64,000 bases of DNA, from contig NZ_CP060632.1 of the NCBI RefSeq assembly GCF_014337155.1, positions 1,681,001-1,745,000 on the forward strand, in the 5' to 3' direction. How positions within the stretch are numbered: position 1 is the first letter of the stretch; every line of letters begins with the position of its first letter. The notes beneath the pieces were generated by a model that did no database searches, was not told where the DNA came from, and was given only the letters and a program-made list of their open reading frames with translations. Both the position numbers and the translations under genes were made by a program. This document shows, piece by piece, positions 9,817 through 19,622 of this stretch. The stretch is from Wujia chipingensis (lineage in GTDB: Bacteria; Bacillota; Clostridia; Lachnospirales; Lachnospiraceae).

Positions 9817-11265
9817 CTATTTCTTGATGGAAAACTGGATATGCTCCTCCGGAATAACCAGACTTACATAGTCATCCATATTCCACAGGTATTCATCGTT
9901 AACGATGAAATCTTCATCCATATCCGTACGGACCACGTAGCTGTAATGATCACCCTTGTAGATCAGGTTGATGATATGTCCGCAGACGATACCCTCTTCC
10001 TCATTATCGCTCATAGAAATATGCCGTGGCTTGATTGCAAGCACGACCTTCAGTTTCTCATAATCAATCACGTCACCATGTGCATCTAAAAGCTCATGCG
10101 CGTCGTTAAACTTAGAACCCGGTATGATCTTCGTCAGATCACACTGGATCTTTCCATCAAAGATTGTAAGCTCATAATTCTTGTCTACATCACTCTCGAT
10201 CTTATTCAGTGTGTGTTCCGGAATCATGATGTGAATACCATCCGGTTCCACATTCAGTCCAACCTGGCTTCCAACCGCTGCGGTTTTTGTCGACTGGATC
10301 ACGATCTCATTCTTGCCGGATTCCACTGTGATCTCATAGTGGACACCCTTGAATACAACTGATGTAACCGTTCCTGTGATTGCACCATTCTCAGGCGTTG
10401 TGATCTCCACATCTTCCGGACGCACAACGACTTCCACCAGCCGTCCATGCTCGACATCATCCACACAGGCAAATTCCGCCCCGCAGAAACGCACCTTGAG
10501 CTTGTCTGTCATGATGCCAGTAAAAATATTACTCTCGCCGATAAAGTCTGCAACGAATGCATTTTTCGGCTCATTATATATATCCTCAGGAGTTCCGATC
10601 TGCTGCATACGTCCTTCGGACATGACAACGATCTTGTCCGACATCGTAAGTGCCTCCTCCTGGTCATGTGTTACATAGATAAAGGTAATTCCAAGTCTTT
10701 CATGCATACTTTTCAGTTCAAGCTGCATCTCCTTGCGCATCTTTAAGTCGAGCGCACCGAGCGGCTCATCGAGAAGCAGGATCTGCGGCTCATTGACCAG
10801 TGCACGCGCGATTGCGATTCGCTGCTGCTGTCCACCGGACAAGGTTGCTACCTTCCGCGTCTCAAACCCTTCTAAGTCTACCATCTCCAGAACTTTCTTT
10901 ACCTTCCGCTTAATCTCGTCCTTCGACAGCTTCTTAAGCTTTAATCCAAAGGCAATATTGTCAAAAATGTTTAAATGTGGAAACAATGCATACCGTTGAA
11001 ATACTGTGTTGATCGGGCGTTTGTTTGGTGGTAGATTTCCAATCTCTTTACCATCTAGCAGTATTTCTCCCTCTGTAGGAATTTCAAAGCCCGCAATCAT
11101 GCGGAGTGTTGTGGTTTTACCACAGCCCGAAGGCCCTAAAAACGTTACGAATTCGCCCCTTTTTACCGTAAGGTTAAAATCCTCTACAGCGACAAACCCA
11201 TCCTCAAATGTTTTTGTGATGTGCTTTAGCTCAATAATGTTTGTTGAACTAGTGTTGTTTTCCAA
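9817..11265 (-). CDS. potA: Spermidine/putrescine ABC transporter ATPase PotA, long form
   Basis: PotA powers polyamine import. The Walker A motif GPSGCGKT is at 44-51, the signature LSGGQQQ at 142-148 and Walker B LLLDEP at 163-168. At 482 residues it is roughly 100 longer than the usual PotA; the extra length lies in the C-terminal half, where two TOBE-like stretches can be seen ([12 protein letters not shown] and, later, [12 protein letters not shown]). The start is TTG at 11265 with AAGGAGG upstream; no in-frame ATG is better placed. It is the first gene of the pot operon. Confidence 0.93.
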   Translation of the reverse strand: MENNTSSTNIIELKHITKTFEDGFVAVEDFNLTVKRGEFVTFLGPSGCGKTTTLRMIAGFEIPTEGEILLDGKEIGNLPPNKRPINTVFQRYALFPHLNIFDNIAFGLKLKKLSKDEIKRKVKKVLEMVDLEGFETRKVATLSGGQQQRIAIARALVNEPQILLLDEPLGALDLKMRKEMQLELKSMHERLGITFIYVTHDQEEALTMSDKIVVMSEGRMQQIGTPEDIYNEPKNAFVADFIGESNIFTGIMTDKLKVRFCGAEFACVDDVEHGRLVEVVVRPEDVEITTPENGAITGTVTSVVFKGVHYEITVESGKNEIVIQSTKTAAVGSQVGLNVEPDGIHIMIPEHTLNKIESDVDKNYELTIFDGKIQCDLTKIIPGSKFNDAHELLDAHGDVIDYEKLKVVLAIKPRHISMSDNEEEGIVCGHIINLIYKGDHYSYVVRTDMDEDFIVNDEYLWNMDDYVSLVIPEEHIQFSIKK

Positions 11266-11359
11266 TAAACTCTCATCCTCCTTGTGTTCCTGACATCCTT
11301 ATCCATGGCATTGGCGGATGCAGGCCAGATTTTTCTTTCGTATTCTCTACGAAAATGCA

Positions 11360-11400
11360 TAAAAATATGCCTGTTTTTTCTTACAAAAACAAGCATATTT
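11360..11400 (-). terminator. Intrinsic terminator after the DUF1846 gene
   Basis: A hairpin between 11364 and 11399 (AATATGC-TGTTTTT paired with AAAAACA-GCATATT) is followed on the minus strand by TTTTTATG. It separates the era-DUF1846 unit from potA. Confidence 0.75.
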
Positions 11401-11433
11401 TATCAGATTCATATTCTATTTACAATCAATTTT

Positions 11434-12921
11434 TTAACGTCTGTGATATTTTCTGTCTTCCTCTTCATACTTCGGGGAGCACGTAAGCTGGACACCTATT
11501 TTCTTCAGAAGCTGCTCATCCACCGATGAAAGCAATACCGTCGAATGTGCCTGACAATTCTTCAATTTTGAGAGCTGCTCAATTGCAAGCTTTGCTTTTT
11601 CATCCTGTGCCGCCGTCGTGGAAAGCGCAATCAGAATCTCATCGGTATGCAATCTTGGATTGTGGCTTCCAAGATATTGGATTTTGAGTCGCTGGATCGG
11701 CTCGATGGCTTCCTTGGATACTAACTGTACTTCATGCGGAATTCCGGCAAGTACTTTAAGCGCATTCAAGATCGCAGCTGCCGATGCACCGAGCAGATCT
11801 CCGGTTTTTCCGGTTACGATCGTGCCGTCTGCAAGCTCGATTGCCATCGCCGGATGCCCGGTCTCCTCTTCCCTTGCCAATGCTTTCTTTGCCACCAGGC
11901 GGTCCTCCATAGAGACACCCGCCTGCCGCAGTAAAAGCTCTAACTTATTCTTGTCATCCTTCGACTGTCCGTAACGCTTTCTGTCACACAGGCACCGATA
12001 ATACCGGCGGATGATCTCCTGTGCCGATGCATCGCGGCATACCTGATCGTCAATGATACAATTTCCAGCCATATTGACACCCATATCCGTTGGAGACTTA
12101 TATGGGCTGCTTCCGGCAATCAGTTCAAACATTGTCGCAACAACCGGGAATATCTCGATATCGCGGTTGTAATTAACGGTTGTCTCACCATATGCTTCCA
12201 GATGAAACGGATCGATCATATTGACATCGTTTAAGTCCGCTGTTGCTGCCTCATAAGCAAGATTGACCGGATGCTTGAGTGGCAGATTCCAGATCGGGAA
12301 TGTCTCAAACTTTGCATACCCGGCCTTCACGCCACGCTTATATTCATGGTAAAGCTGAGACAGGCAGGTCGCCATCTTTCCACTACCCGGTCCCGGTGCC
12401 GTGATGACAACAAGCGGGCGCTCTGTCTCGATATATTCATTCTTTCCATACCCCTCATCACTCACGATATGGGCAATATCACTTGGGTATCCAACAATCT
12501 TATAGTGACGGTAAGACTTGATTCCAAGCTCTGCAAGCTTCTTGCGGAAAAGCTCTGCCGATGCCTGCCCGGCATACTTTGTCAGACACACACTGCCAAC
12601 ATACAGTCCTACTGCCTGGAATTCGTCGATCAGGCGCAGCACATCCATATCATATGTAATTCCATAATCATCACGTACCTTGTTATTCTCGATATCCTCT
12701 GCACTGATCACGATCACGATTTCAGCCTGGTCTTTTAACTGTAATAACATCTGCAGCTTCGAATCCGGCTGAAATCCCGGAAGCACACGTGACGCATGAT
12801 AGTCATCAAACAGCTTGCCGCCAAACTCCAGATATAATTTATTATCAAACTGTGCGATCCGGTCACGTATATGCTGTGACTGCATCTCTAAGTACTTTTG
12901 GTTGTCAAAACCGATCTTCAT
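11434..12921 (-). CDS. DUF1846 family protein
   Basis: This 495-residue cytoplasmic protein matches the DUF1846 family in length and in blocks such as GFDNQKYLEMQSQHI, ITAPGPGSGKMATCLSQLYH and SSPYKSPTDMGVNMAG. The glycine-rich PGPGSGK resembles a nucleotide-binding loop, but the biochemical role of the family is not established. The start codon lies 1 nt after the era stop, and its GGGAGG RBS is inside era, so the two are co-transcribed and probably coupled. Confidence 0.9.
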   Translation of the reverse strand: MKIGFDNQKYLEMQSQHIRDRIAQFDNKLYLEFGGKLFDDYHASRVLPGFQPDSKLQMLLQLKDQAEIVIVISAEDIENNKVRDDYGITYDMDVLRLIDEFQAVGLYVGSVCLTKYAGQASAELFRKKLAELGIKSYRHYKIVGYPSDIAHIVSDEGYGKNEYIETERPLVVITAPGPGSGKMATCLSQLYHEYKRGVKAGYAKFETFPIWNLPLKHPVNLAYEAATADLNDVNMIDPFHLEAYGETTVNYNRDIEIFPVVATMFELIAGSSPYKSPTDMGVNMAGNCIIDDQVCRDASAQEIIRRYYRCLCDRKRYGQSKDDKNKLELLLRQAGVSMEDRLVAKKALAREEETGHPAMAIELADGTIVTGKTGDLLGASAAAILNALKVLAGIPHEVQLVSKEAIEPIQRLKIQYLGSHNPRLHTDEILIALSTTAAQDEKAKLAIEQLSKLKNCQAHSTVLLSSVDEQLLKKIGVQLTCSPKYEEEDRKYHRR

Positions 12922-12922
12922 C

Positions 12923-13831
12923 TTAATTTTCCTCCCGATAACCGTAATTACGAAGTAAGGTATCGCTGTCTCTCCAGTCCTTTTTTACCTTTACCCATAG
13001 CTTTAAATTTACTTTCATATCCAGCAGATTTTCCATACTGATCCGTGCTTTCGTACCAATCTTTTTTAGCATTGCACCCTGCTTTCCGATAATAATCCCC
13101 TTGTGGGAATCCCGCTCACAGATGATCGTTGCCTCAATATCCATGCAGCTGCCATCCGGACGTTCCTTCATCCGGTCAATTACAACGGCGATGCCATGCG
13201 GAATCTCCTTGTCCAACTGCCTGAGTGCCTGTTCACGGATCATCTCCGCTACAATCTGGCGTTCCGGCTGATCGGTAATCGTATCCTCATCGTAAAACTG
13301 TGGTCCAAACGGAAGCAGCCGTTTTAACGTCTTAATAAGCTCCGCCTGATTGTGTCCGCGCAGTGCAGAAACAGGAACAATCGCATCAAAATCATGTACC
13401 TCTTTGTATGTGTTTATAGCATCTGCAACTGCCTGTTTATCCACAGTATCCGTCTTATTGATAACAAGCACCACCGGCGTATTTACCTTACTTAGCACAT
13501 CAATGATATGACGCTCGCCCGCGCCGATAAATGTCGTCGGCTCCACGATCCACATGACGATATCCACCTCATTCAATGTGGAGTACGCAACATTCATCAT
13601 ATACTCGCCAAGCTTATTTTTCGCCTTGTTGATACCCGGTGTATCCAGGAACACAATCTGTCCTTCGTCATCCGTATATACTGTCTGGATCCGGTTCCTC
13701 GTCGTCTGCGCTTTGCTGCTTGTAATCGCAATCTTCTGTCCAATCAGATGATTCATCAATGTGGACTTTCCCACATTCGGACGTCCGATGATTGCAACAA
13801 AACCGGATTTGTATGTCGATAAGTTATCCAT
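12923..13831 (-). CDS. era: GTPase Era
   Basis: Era binds 16S rRNA and assists 30S assembly. The 302-residue protein has G1 GRPNVGKS (16-23), G3 DTPG (63-66), G4 NKTD (125-128) and a C-terminal KH domain with GIIIGKQG (245-252). The start has GGGAGA 7 nt upstream. Confidence 0.98.
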   Translation of the reverse strand: MDNLSTYKSGFVAIIGRPNVGKSTLMNHLIGQKIAITSSKAQTTRNRIQTVYTDDEGQIVFLDTPGINKAKNKLGEYMMNVAYSTLNEVDIVMWIVEPTTFIGAGERHIIDVLSKVNTPVVLVINKTDTVDKQAVADAINTYKEVHDFDAIVPVSALRGHNQAELIKTLKRLLPFGPQFYDEDTITDQPERQIVAEMIREQALRQLDKEIPHGIAVVIDRMKERPDGSCMDIEATIICERDSHKGIIIGKQGAMLKKIGTKARISMENLLDMKVNLKLWVKVKKDWRDSDTLLRNYGYREEN

Positions 13832-13854
13832 ATGTTTCTCCCTGTATGTTCTAC

Positions 13855-16773
13855 CTAAAATACGCTCTTTACTTCTGTAAATGCATCCTTCGCATCTTCG
13901 ATCCGCGCTTCATCACCGATTGCACAGATTACACCTCCATCGACAGCCGCTTCCACATATCCGGCAAGTCCACGGATTACCTCCGGTGTCGCACCAAGCA
14001 CTTCATCTCTTGTCCGCTGCAGGTCTGCATCGTCAATTCCCATCAGATAACAGATCAGACTGAAATTGCCATCTGCGGATGGTGTAAGCGGTGCATCCAT
14101 CCTGCTGATCGCACCGATAATATATTTCGTCATATCACGTTCATCTGCTTCAAAGCTTCTCACATACTCCGGTGCCTTCTTATAAATCTCATATGTCTCC
14201 AGCAGATTTGGATCACGGTAGGATGTAAAATATGCGTTACCGCTTCGATTGAAGCTGCACATACAGCCATAAGCACCACCCTTCACACGCACATTGATCC
14301 ACAGATAATCGTATGAGAAGATACACTGCAATACATTCAAAGCGCCGGTATACTCATATCCACGTTCACAGAAATTACCGGCCGTCGCTACATACTGTAC
14401 CTGACTTGCCGTCTTAAAGCCCTCGTTCTTTTTTACTACCGGAATTTCCTTCACATTCTCAAACGCCAGTCTTGTCGAAAGCTTGCAGGAAAATCCCGTC
14501 AGACTCTCAGTCAGCGTATCCTCCGGCTTCTTATCGGAAGTAAAGTTCACGAGCAGGGAATCTCTGCGCAGAAGCTGACCGAGCGTCTCCTGAAGATCAG
14601 CAGCCAGTCCCTCATAGCGTTCTTCAAAATGATCATCCAGATCTGACAGATACATATAATAATCTACACCCTCTGTCAGTTCTTTCACAACACCTATTTT
14701 AGAAATATATGCCGTTGCGCGTCCCGCCGCTGTTGTATGTCCGTTCGCAAGCAGATCGTCTTTCATTGCCGCACGCGTCTCTGCAATAATCTCCTTCAAT
14801 CGCTTCTTATCCGAAAGCTTCGAGGTGAACAAAATCTCCTCAATCAATTCCATTGCCTTATCGAGCTGTGCATCCAACATCTTTGCACTGACGACAAAAT
14901 GTGTAACATAACCGCCATATTCTTTCTTATTGGTGACCGTTGTACTGAATCCAATGCCACCAGTATACAGATTGATCTCGTTCGATAACTCACTGTAACT
15001 GAAATGCTCTGTATCCACATACTTAAAAATCTCCGTCAAAAGTGCAATTACCGGAAACTTATCATAGTCGATATCATCCATACAGAAGTTCAGGCTGAGA
15101 TACGTGATTCCGTTTGTAAAAATATCATGGCTTAGTACCTTGACATGTTCAATCTCCAGAATACGGTTATTTATTTTCTTGGCATGCTTCTCGATATCAT
15201 CGATCGCAAGCATCGGAATCTTCTTCAAGTCTTCCTCCGCATCACCGGAGCTCTGGTACTCCTTCAGATGCATCATGTTCGCACGGATCTCCTCGATATC
15301 CGCTGCAGAAAGTGTCTCCTTATATGCCGCAAGCCGTGCCTTCTCACGCTCTACAATCTCATTATTAAGCCCCTTCTTTGGCATCAGCAGACAATATGAC
15401 TTGTGCGTATTCTGTAAAATATACTGCTTGATCAGAGCTTCAAAATATCCGGTCTCCACATCCTGCTTCAACGCATCATACACATCGTTCAGGCTGAACA
15501 GATCAAGCGCTGCCGCATCATCATAAAGCCATGTAGAAAATGCATTTAATCCGAGCATCAATCCCTTCGGGAATCGTCCAAAGTTTCCTTCCTTATGCTT
15601 AAATTCAAAATAATTGATTGCCGCAAGCAGCGATTTCTTATCCATACCCTGCTCCACAATGGAAGCAAGCGTATCCTCAAGCACCTGTATAAATCGTTCT
15701 AAATCTTCTGCATTCGCATTCTTTGCAATGATTGAGAAGTTCGGCTGTTTGATACCGTCATCAAAGGATGACAGAATATCCTTGCCAAGCCCGGCATCAA
15801 TCAATGCCTTTTTGAGCGGTGCGCCTGGTGCCGATAACAAGGCATATTCAAGAATCGAAAATGCAGTACATAACTTTTTATCCGCACTTGTTCCAACAAC
15901 TGTGTTGTATGTCAGATAAGTGTTGTCCTGCTCGGATTCATTCTCTGCGATGGAATAATATTCCCGTACCTCTACCGGCTTCTCAAACGCTGGCTCATCG
16001 GTCAATGCCGAATCAATCTCCGCATAATCAAAATTCTGTAAATATTCCTCATCAATAAATGTAAGCTCCTCTGCGGCATCCATATCTCCATACAGATAGA
16101 TATAACTGTTGCTCGGATGATAATACCGCTTATGAAACGCAATAAAATCCTCCTGTGTCAGATTCGGGATTGCCTCCGGATCTCCGCCGGATTCAAAGCC
16201 ATATGCAGTATGTGGAAGCAGCGACTTCTCAATAATTCGGTAAAGCTGCTGTTCCGGAGAAGAATACACGCCCTTCATCTCGTTAAATACAACACCGTTA
16301 TACGTGAGCTCCCCGGTCTCCTCATCGATCTCATAATGCCAGCCCTCCTGCATCATGATCTCTTTCTTCTCATACATATCCGGATAAAAAACGGCATCCA
16401 TATAAACATGCATCAGATTATGAAAATCCTTCTCGTTCAGACTTGCAAGCGGATATACTGTCTTGTCCGAATAAGTCATTGCATTTAAGAATGTATTCAG
16501 ACTGCCCTTGCAAAGCTCCACAAACGGATCCTTGACCGGGAATTTTCTGGAACCGCAAAGAACCGAATGTTCTGTAATATGCGGCACACCGGTATCGTCG
16601 GCTGGCGGTGTCCGAAACCCAATCGTAAATACTTTGTTCGTATCATCATTCTCAATCACAGCCACCCGTGCCTTTGTCTTATTATGGGACAAGATATACC
16701 CGTATCCGTTGACTTCCTTCAATTCCTTCTTTTCCACTACCGTATATGCGGTCAGATTCTCTAATTTACTCAA
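13855..16773 (-). CDS. M16C (PreP/insulinase family) zinc peptidase
   Basis: This is a presequence-protease-like peptidase of about 970 residues, normal for the one-chain M16C group that degrades peptides. The inverted zinc motif HITEH (about residues 65-69) and the downstream NEMKG glutamate are both present, so it should be active. The TTG at 16773 is chosen as start because GGAGG lies 8 nt upstream and the resulting N-terminus (MSKLENLTAYTVVEKKEL) matches the family. The in-frame ATG at 16782 directly abuts the GGAGG and could not be served by it. Confidence 0.93.
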   Translation of the reverse strand: MSKLENLTAYTVVEKKELKEVNGYGYILSHNKTKARVAVIENDDTNKVFTIGFRTPPADDTGVPHITEHSVLCGSRKFPVKDPFVELCKGSLNTFLNAMTYSDKTVYPLASLNEKDFHNLMHVYMDAVFYPDMYEKKEIMMQEGWHYEIDEETGELTYNGVVFNEMKGVYSSPEQQLYRIIEKSLLPHTAYGFESGGDPEAIPNLTQEDFIAFHKRYYHPSNSYIYLYGDMDAAEELTFIDEEYLQNFDYAEIDSALTDEPAFEKPVEVREYYSIAENESEQDNTYLTYNTVVGTSADKKLCTAFSILEYALLSAPGAPLKKALIDAGLGKDILSSFDDGIKQPNFSIIAKNANAEDLERFIQVLEDTLASIVEQGMDKKSLLAAINYFEFKHKEGNFGRFPKGLMLGLNAFSTWLYDDAAALDLFSLNDVYDALKQDVETGYFEALIKQYILQNTHKSYCLLMPKKGLNNEIVEREKARLAAYKETLSAADIEEIRANMMHLKEYQSSGDAEEDLKKIPMLAIDDIEKHAKKINNRILEIEHVKVLSHDIFTNGITYLSLNFCMDDIDYDKFPVIALLTEIFKYVDTEHFSYSELSNEINLYTGGIGFSTTVTNKKEYGGYVTHFVVSAKMLDAQLDKAMELIEEILFTSKLSDKKRLKEIIAETRAAMKDDLLANGHTTAAGRATAYISKIGVVKELTEGVDYYMYLSDLDDHFEERYEGLAADLQETLGQLLRRDSLLVNFTSDKKPEDTLTESLTGFSCKLSTRLAFENVKEIPVVKKNEGFKTASQVQYVATAGNFCERGYEYTGALNVLQCIFSYDYLWINVRVKGGAYGCMCSFNRSGNAYFTSYRDPNLLETYEIYKKAPEYVRSFEADERDMTKYIIGAISRMDAPLTPSADGNFSLICYLMGIDDADLQRTRDEVLGATPEVIRGLAGYVEAAVDGGVICAIGDEARIEDAKDAFTEVKSVF

Positions 16774-16792
16774 ACGATTCATCCTCCATCAT

Positions 16793-17230
16793 CTATTTCA
16801 AATTCTCCGGTCCAAAGCTTTCCGGAAGCAGTTCTTCCAATGTATATACCTTATACGCCTCCATTGTGCGTGCTAAAATCACGGCAAATGCGGACGGATT
16901 AACGAACTCCCGCAGCACCTGTCTGCACACACCGCATGGTGCAGTGTATCCGGTCTGCGCAAGCGCATCTTCGTCAAGTTTCCCGCCTACAATCGCGATT
17001 GCCGTAAATTCCCTGCAGCCTTCACTCACAGCCTTAAACACTGCTGTCCGCTCTGCACAGTTTCCCGGTGTAAATGCTGCATTCTCAATATTACATCCGG
17101 TGTATATCTTCGCATCTGCCCCAAGCAGTGCCGCCCCAACTGCAAAGTGCGAATACGGTGCATACGAAAACTTCCGTGCATCCGCTGCAATCCGGATCAG
17201 ATTTTGTATCTTTTTCTTTTCTAATTTCAT
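16793..17230 (-). CDS. cdd: Cytidine deaminase
   Basis: Cdd deaminates cytidine and deoxycytidine in pyrimidine salvage. The 145-residue homotetramer-type protein has the zinc and catalytic motifs CAER (Cys58, Glu60) and PCGVC (98-102). It lies 10 nt before the peptidase ATG on the same strand. Confidence 0.96.
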   Translation of the reverse strand: MKLEKKKIQNLIRIAADARKFSYAPYSHFAVGAALLGADAKIYTGCNIENAAFTPGNCAERTAVFKAVSEGCREFTAIAIVGGKLDEDALAQTGYTAPCGVCRQVLREFVNPSAFAVILARTMEAYKVYTLEELLPESFGPENLK

Positions 17231-17280
17231 ATACTGCCTTATCCTGTATTTTGTAAATTATGATTCGCGGTACGCCACTC

Positions 17281-18021
17281 CTACGCTTCTGTCAGCCGGT
17301 AATCAACAACTGCCTTCACGTCACCCGCTTCTTTGCCGCTCATCTTGATGATCACATGTGTTTCCGTTCCGGCTTCCGCTTCGATCTCCTGTATTGCCCG
17401 CTCGATCACAAGTGCTTCCTTGTACCGCGCCTGACTCTTATACTCCACGCGAATCCGGTTGACACATGTGATATCCTCGACATACTCATTTGCAAGCAGG
17501 ATATATTTTGCGTTACTCATATGTCCGTTGTAATCGATGTCCGCCTTCGGCACAACTACAGTGTCAACAACTTCGAATTCCTTCGGCAGACGGATCTTTC
17601 TGCCGCATCTTTCCATCGGATACCGCGGTCTGATCTCATATCCCTTCGCATCCTCTTCCTCGATCCGTACCGGATGCTTCGTCTCCATATCCATGAGGGT
17701 CCACATCGAATCTGCACAGACAATATCCTCGCCGTTTTCATCCGTCACAATAACATTACGATAGCCGATTGACGTCGCAAATTCATACGCCCACGTCTTC
17801 ACGCTTATCTCCTCGAACATCTTCGGTATACGGCGGATCTCAATATTCCAGCTGATTGCGAACCAGGTCCGCTTATGCGCGAGCATATAGTCGATGCCTC
17901 TGCCTACCGATTCGGAATTGATGTTGACACAATCCTGCATGGCATCCATCAGACTTCCAAACGACATCCGTCTTGTTGCATCGACATCTGAAAAAAGAAC
18001 TTTTTTATTATATGTGTACAT
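17281..18021 (-). CDS. Acyl-ACP thioesterase
   Basis: This FatA/FatB-like bacterial acyl-ACP thioesterase releases fatty acids from acyl carrier protein. It is a double hot-dog protein of about 246 residues. The first domain opens with SDVDATRRMSFGSLMDAMQD, and the second carries DYNGHMSNAKY, the Asn-His pattern typical of the catalytic site. The ATG at 18021 has AAAGGGG 7 nt upstream; a GTG at 18039 would place that RBS inside the gene. Confidence 0.88.
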   Translation of the reverse strand: MYTYNKKVLFSDVDATRRMSFGSLMDAMQDCVNINSESVGRGIDYMLAHKRTWFAISWNIEIRRIPKMFEEISVKTWAYEFATSIGYRNVIVTDENGEDIVCADSMWTLMDMETKHPVRIEEEDAKGYEIRPRYPMERCGRKIRLPKEFEVVDTVVVPKADIDYNGHMSNAKYILLANEYVEDITCVNRIRVEYKSQARYKEALVIERAIQEIEAEAGTETHVIIKMSGKEAGDVKAVVDYRLTEA

Positions 18022-18035
18022 AGTATACCCCTTTA

Positions 18036-19622
18036 TCACGCACGGCTTTCGTGGCAGGTAAAATAAATCACCTGATATTCCTTTGCGATTTCTCTTATAA
18101 ATGCTTTTCCATGCTCTATTTTTTCCTCATCGAGATTCACGAACGGATCATCCAGAATCAGAAACGGCTTTTTCTCCCGATACATCGCATCCGCAAATGC
18201 AAGACGCATACACAAACCGGTCATATCCTGATATCCCCGGCTGAAATATCCCATATCACGGTACATTCCCTGCTCCTGTCTCTCCATCTCAAACGTCGCC
18301 GTAAGTCCATACGCTGTTCCGTCTTCACCTGATAACATCCGGTAATACCTCCGGAATGCATCCATAACCGGTTCCTGATAACGTGCACCGTAATTTTCCT
18401 TTGCCTGTGTCAAAAAAGCCTTAGTCTTTTGTATTATATCACATTTTTCCCGAAGCGTAATCAATTCTTCATTAAGAGATTGCAATTTTCTTTCCTTTTC
18501 CGTCAGTGTGTCAAACTCGCTCTCCAACTCATCAAGTCTCCGGCTGTATTGCAGGATCTGTCTCGACAGCGTCTCCATCTCCGATGCCCGCTGTTTCTGC
18601 TGTTCCTCCGAAAGCGACTTTGGCTGTACAGGTTTTGACTCTGGCTGGCGTTTCTTCCTGCCAATTGCATACCCAAGCAGCATACATGCGCCTGCAATCA
18701 TACTGAATCCACCACAGATAAGGATTAACATACGATACCCTTTGCCTGCCGCAAGCAGCGCATATATAATCACAAGCAATCCTAAGACGATACCTGTGAT
18801 TCCTTTATATTTCCGCTGTTCGTTTTTTTCATTTCTTCTTTGCTGCAAGGTATCTGCCAGTTCCTGCCCGGATGGGCTTGCAGCTTCTTTCTCTTCGGTT
18901 TCCTCCGGTAGCTTCCCCGCCAAGCACGCATTCCAACGCACTTTGACCGCCGTCAACTGGCTTGAAACCGTATCTAACGCTTCCTGCACTACCGTTTTTG
19001 CCCGTAATTCCTGTGCAAGCACGTGTGCTTCCCGTTCAAGCTTCGCAAGTTTTCCGGTGCTCCGTTTATCCGACATCTGGTTGATCGCATCGGCAAGCTT
19101 TTTATTTGCCACGTCATAACTTGCCATATCTTCGGTCTCTTCCATCTGATCGCCGAGCTTCGCACTCACGCTGTCTGTCGCTGCAAATGCCGCACATTCC
19201 GCCTGTCCGATATAGATGGTCCGCATAAAAGACTCCGCATTGATTCCGAATAACTCCTGTCCGATCTGTTCGGTGAAATCTGTACTGTCAAGCAGCGTAT
19301 TCGCATCCTGTAACCGGAAGGAATCTCCCTTTGCCGTCTTCCCGAAGACACGCGACAGCAGATAATATTTCCCATCCGCTGTAAAAGTAAGCTGTCCGCC
19401 ATAGGTGCCGCCCTGCCACGGCTGATAACGCTTCCGTTCCTTCTCCAGTTCCGTCCGCTTCGTCTCCCCGGCAAAGCCATAGAACATCACGCGGATAAAT
19501 GCTGCAAATGTACTTTTTCCTGCGCCATTCGGCAGCACAAAAGCATTGTAGCCATCTGCAAAATCATAGGAGAAATCCGAAAGCATTCCAAAGTTTTCAA
19601 TATGACATGTCAGTAGTCTCAT
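18036..19622 (-). CDS. SbcC/YhaN-like ATPase with internal membrane hairpin
   Basis: This AAA ATPase of the SbcC/Rad50/YhaN class has Walker A NGAGKST (32-38), an ABC-like signature near the C-terminus (SRGYQDMTGL) and Walker B FLILDDPFVNLD. At 528 residues it is about half the usual SbcC length: the long coiled coil and zinc hook are absent. In their place two hydrophobic helices (about 274-292 and 298-321) separated by a short polar turn sit between short coiled-coil stretches, so the head would be held at the membrane. Its start overlaps the stop of the nuclease gene (ATGA). The pair probably processes DNA ends, like SbcCD/YhaON. Confidence 0.85.
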   Translation of the reverse strand: MRLLTCHIENFGMLSDFSYDFADGYNAFVLPNGAGKSTFAAFIRVMFYGFAGETKRTELEKERKRYQPWQGGTYGGQLTFTADGKYYLLSRVFGKTAKGDSFRLQDANTLLDSTDFTEQIGQELFGINAESFMRTIYIGQAECAAFAATDSVSAKLGDQMEETEDMASYDVANKKLADAINQMSDKRSTGKLAKLEREAHVLAQELRAKTVVQEALDTVSSQLTAVKVRWNACLAGKLPEETEEKEAASPSGQELADTLQQRRNEKNEQRKYKGITGIVLGLLVIIYALLAAGKGYRMLILICGGFSMIAGACMLLGYAIGRKKRQPESKPVQPKSLSEEQQKQRASEMETLSRQILQYSRRLDELESEFDTLTEKERKLQSLNEELITLREKCDIIQKTKAFLTQAKENYGARYQEPVMDAFRRYYRMLSGEDGTAYGLTATFEMERQEQGMYRDMGYFSRGYQDMTGLCMRLAFADAMYREKKPFLILDDPFVNLDEEKIEHGKAFIREIAKEYQVIYFTCHESRA

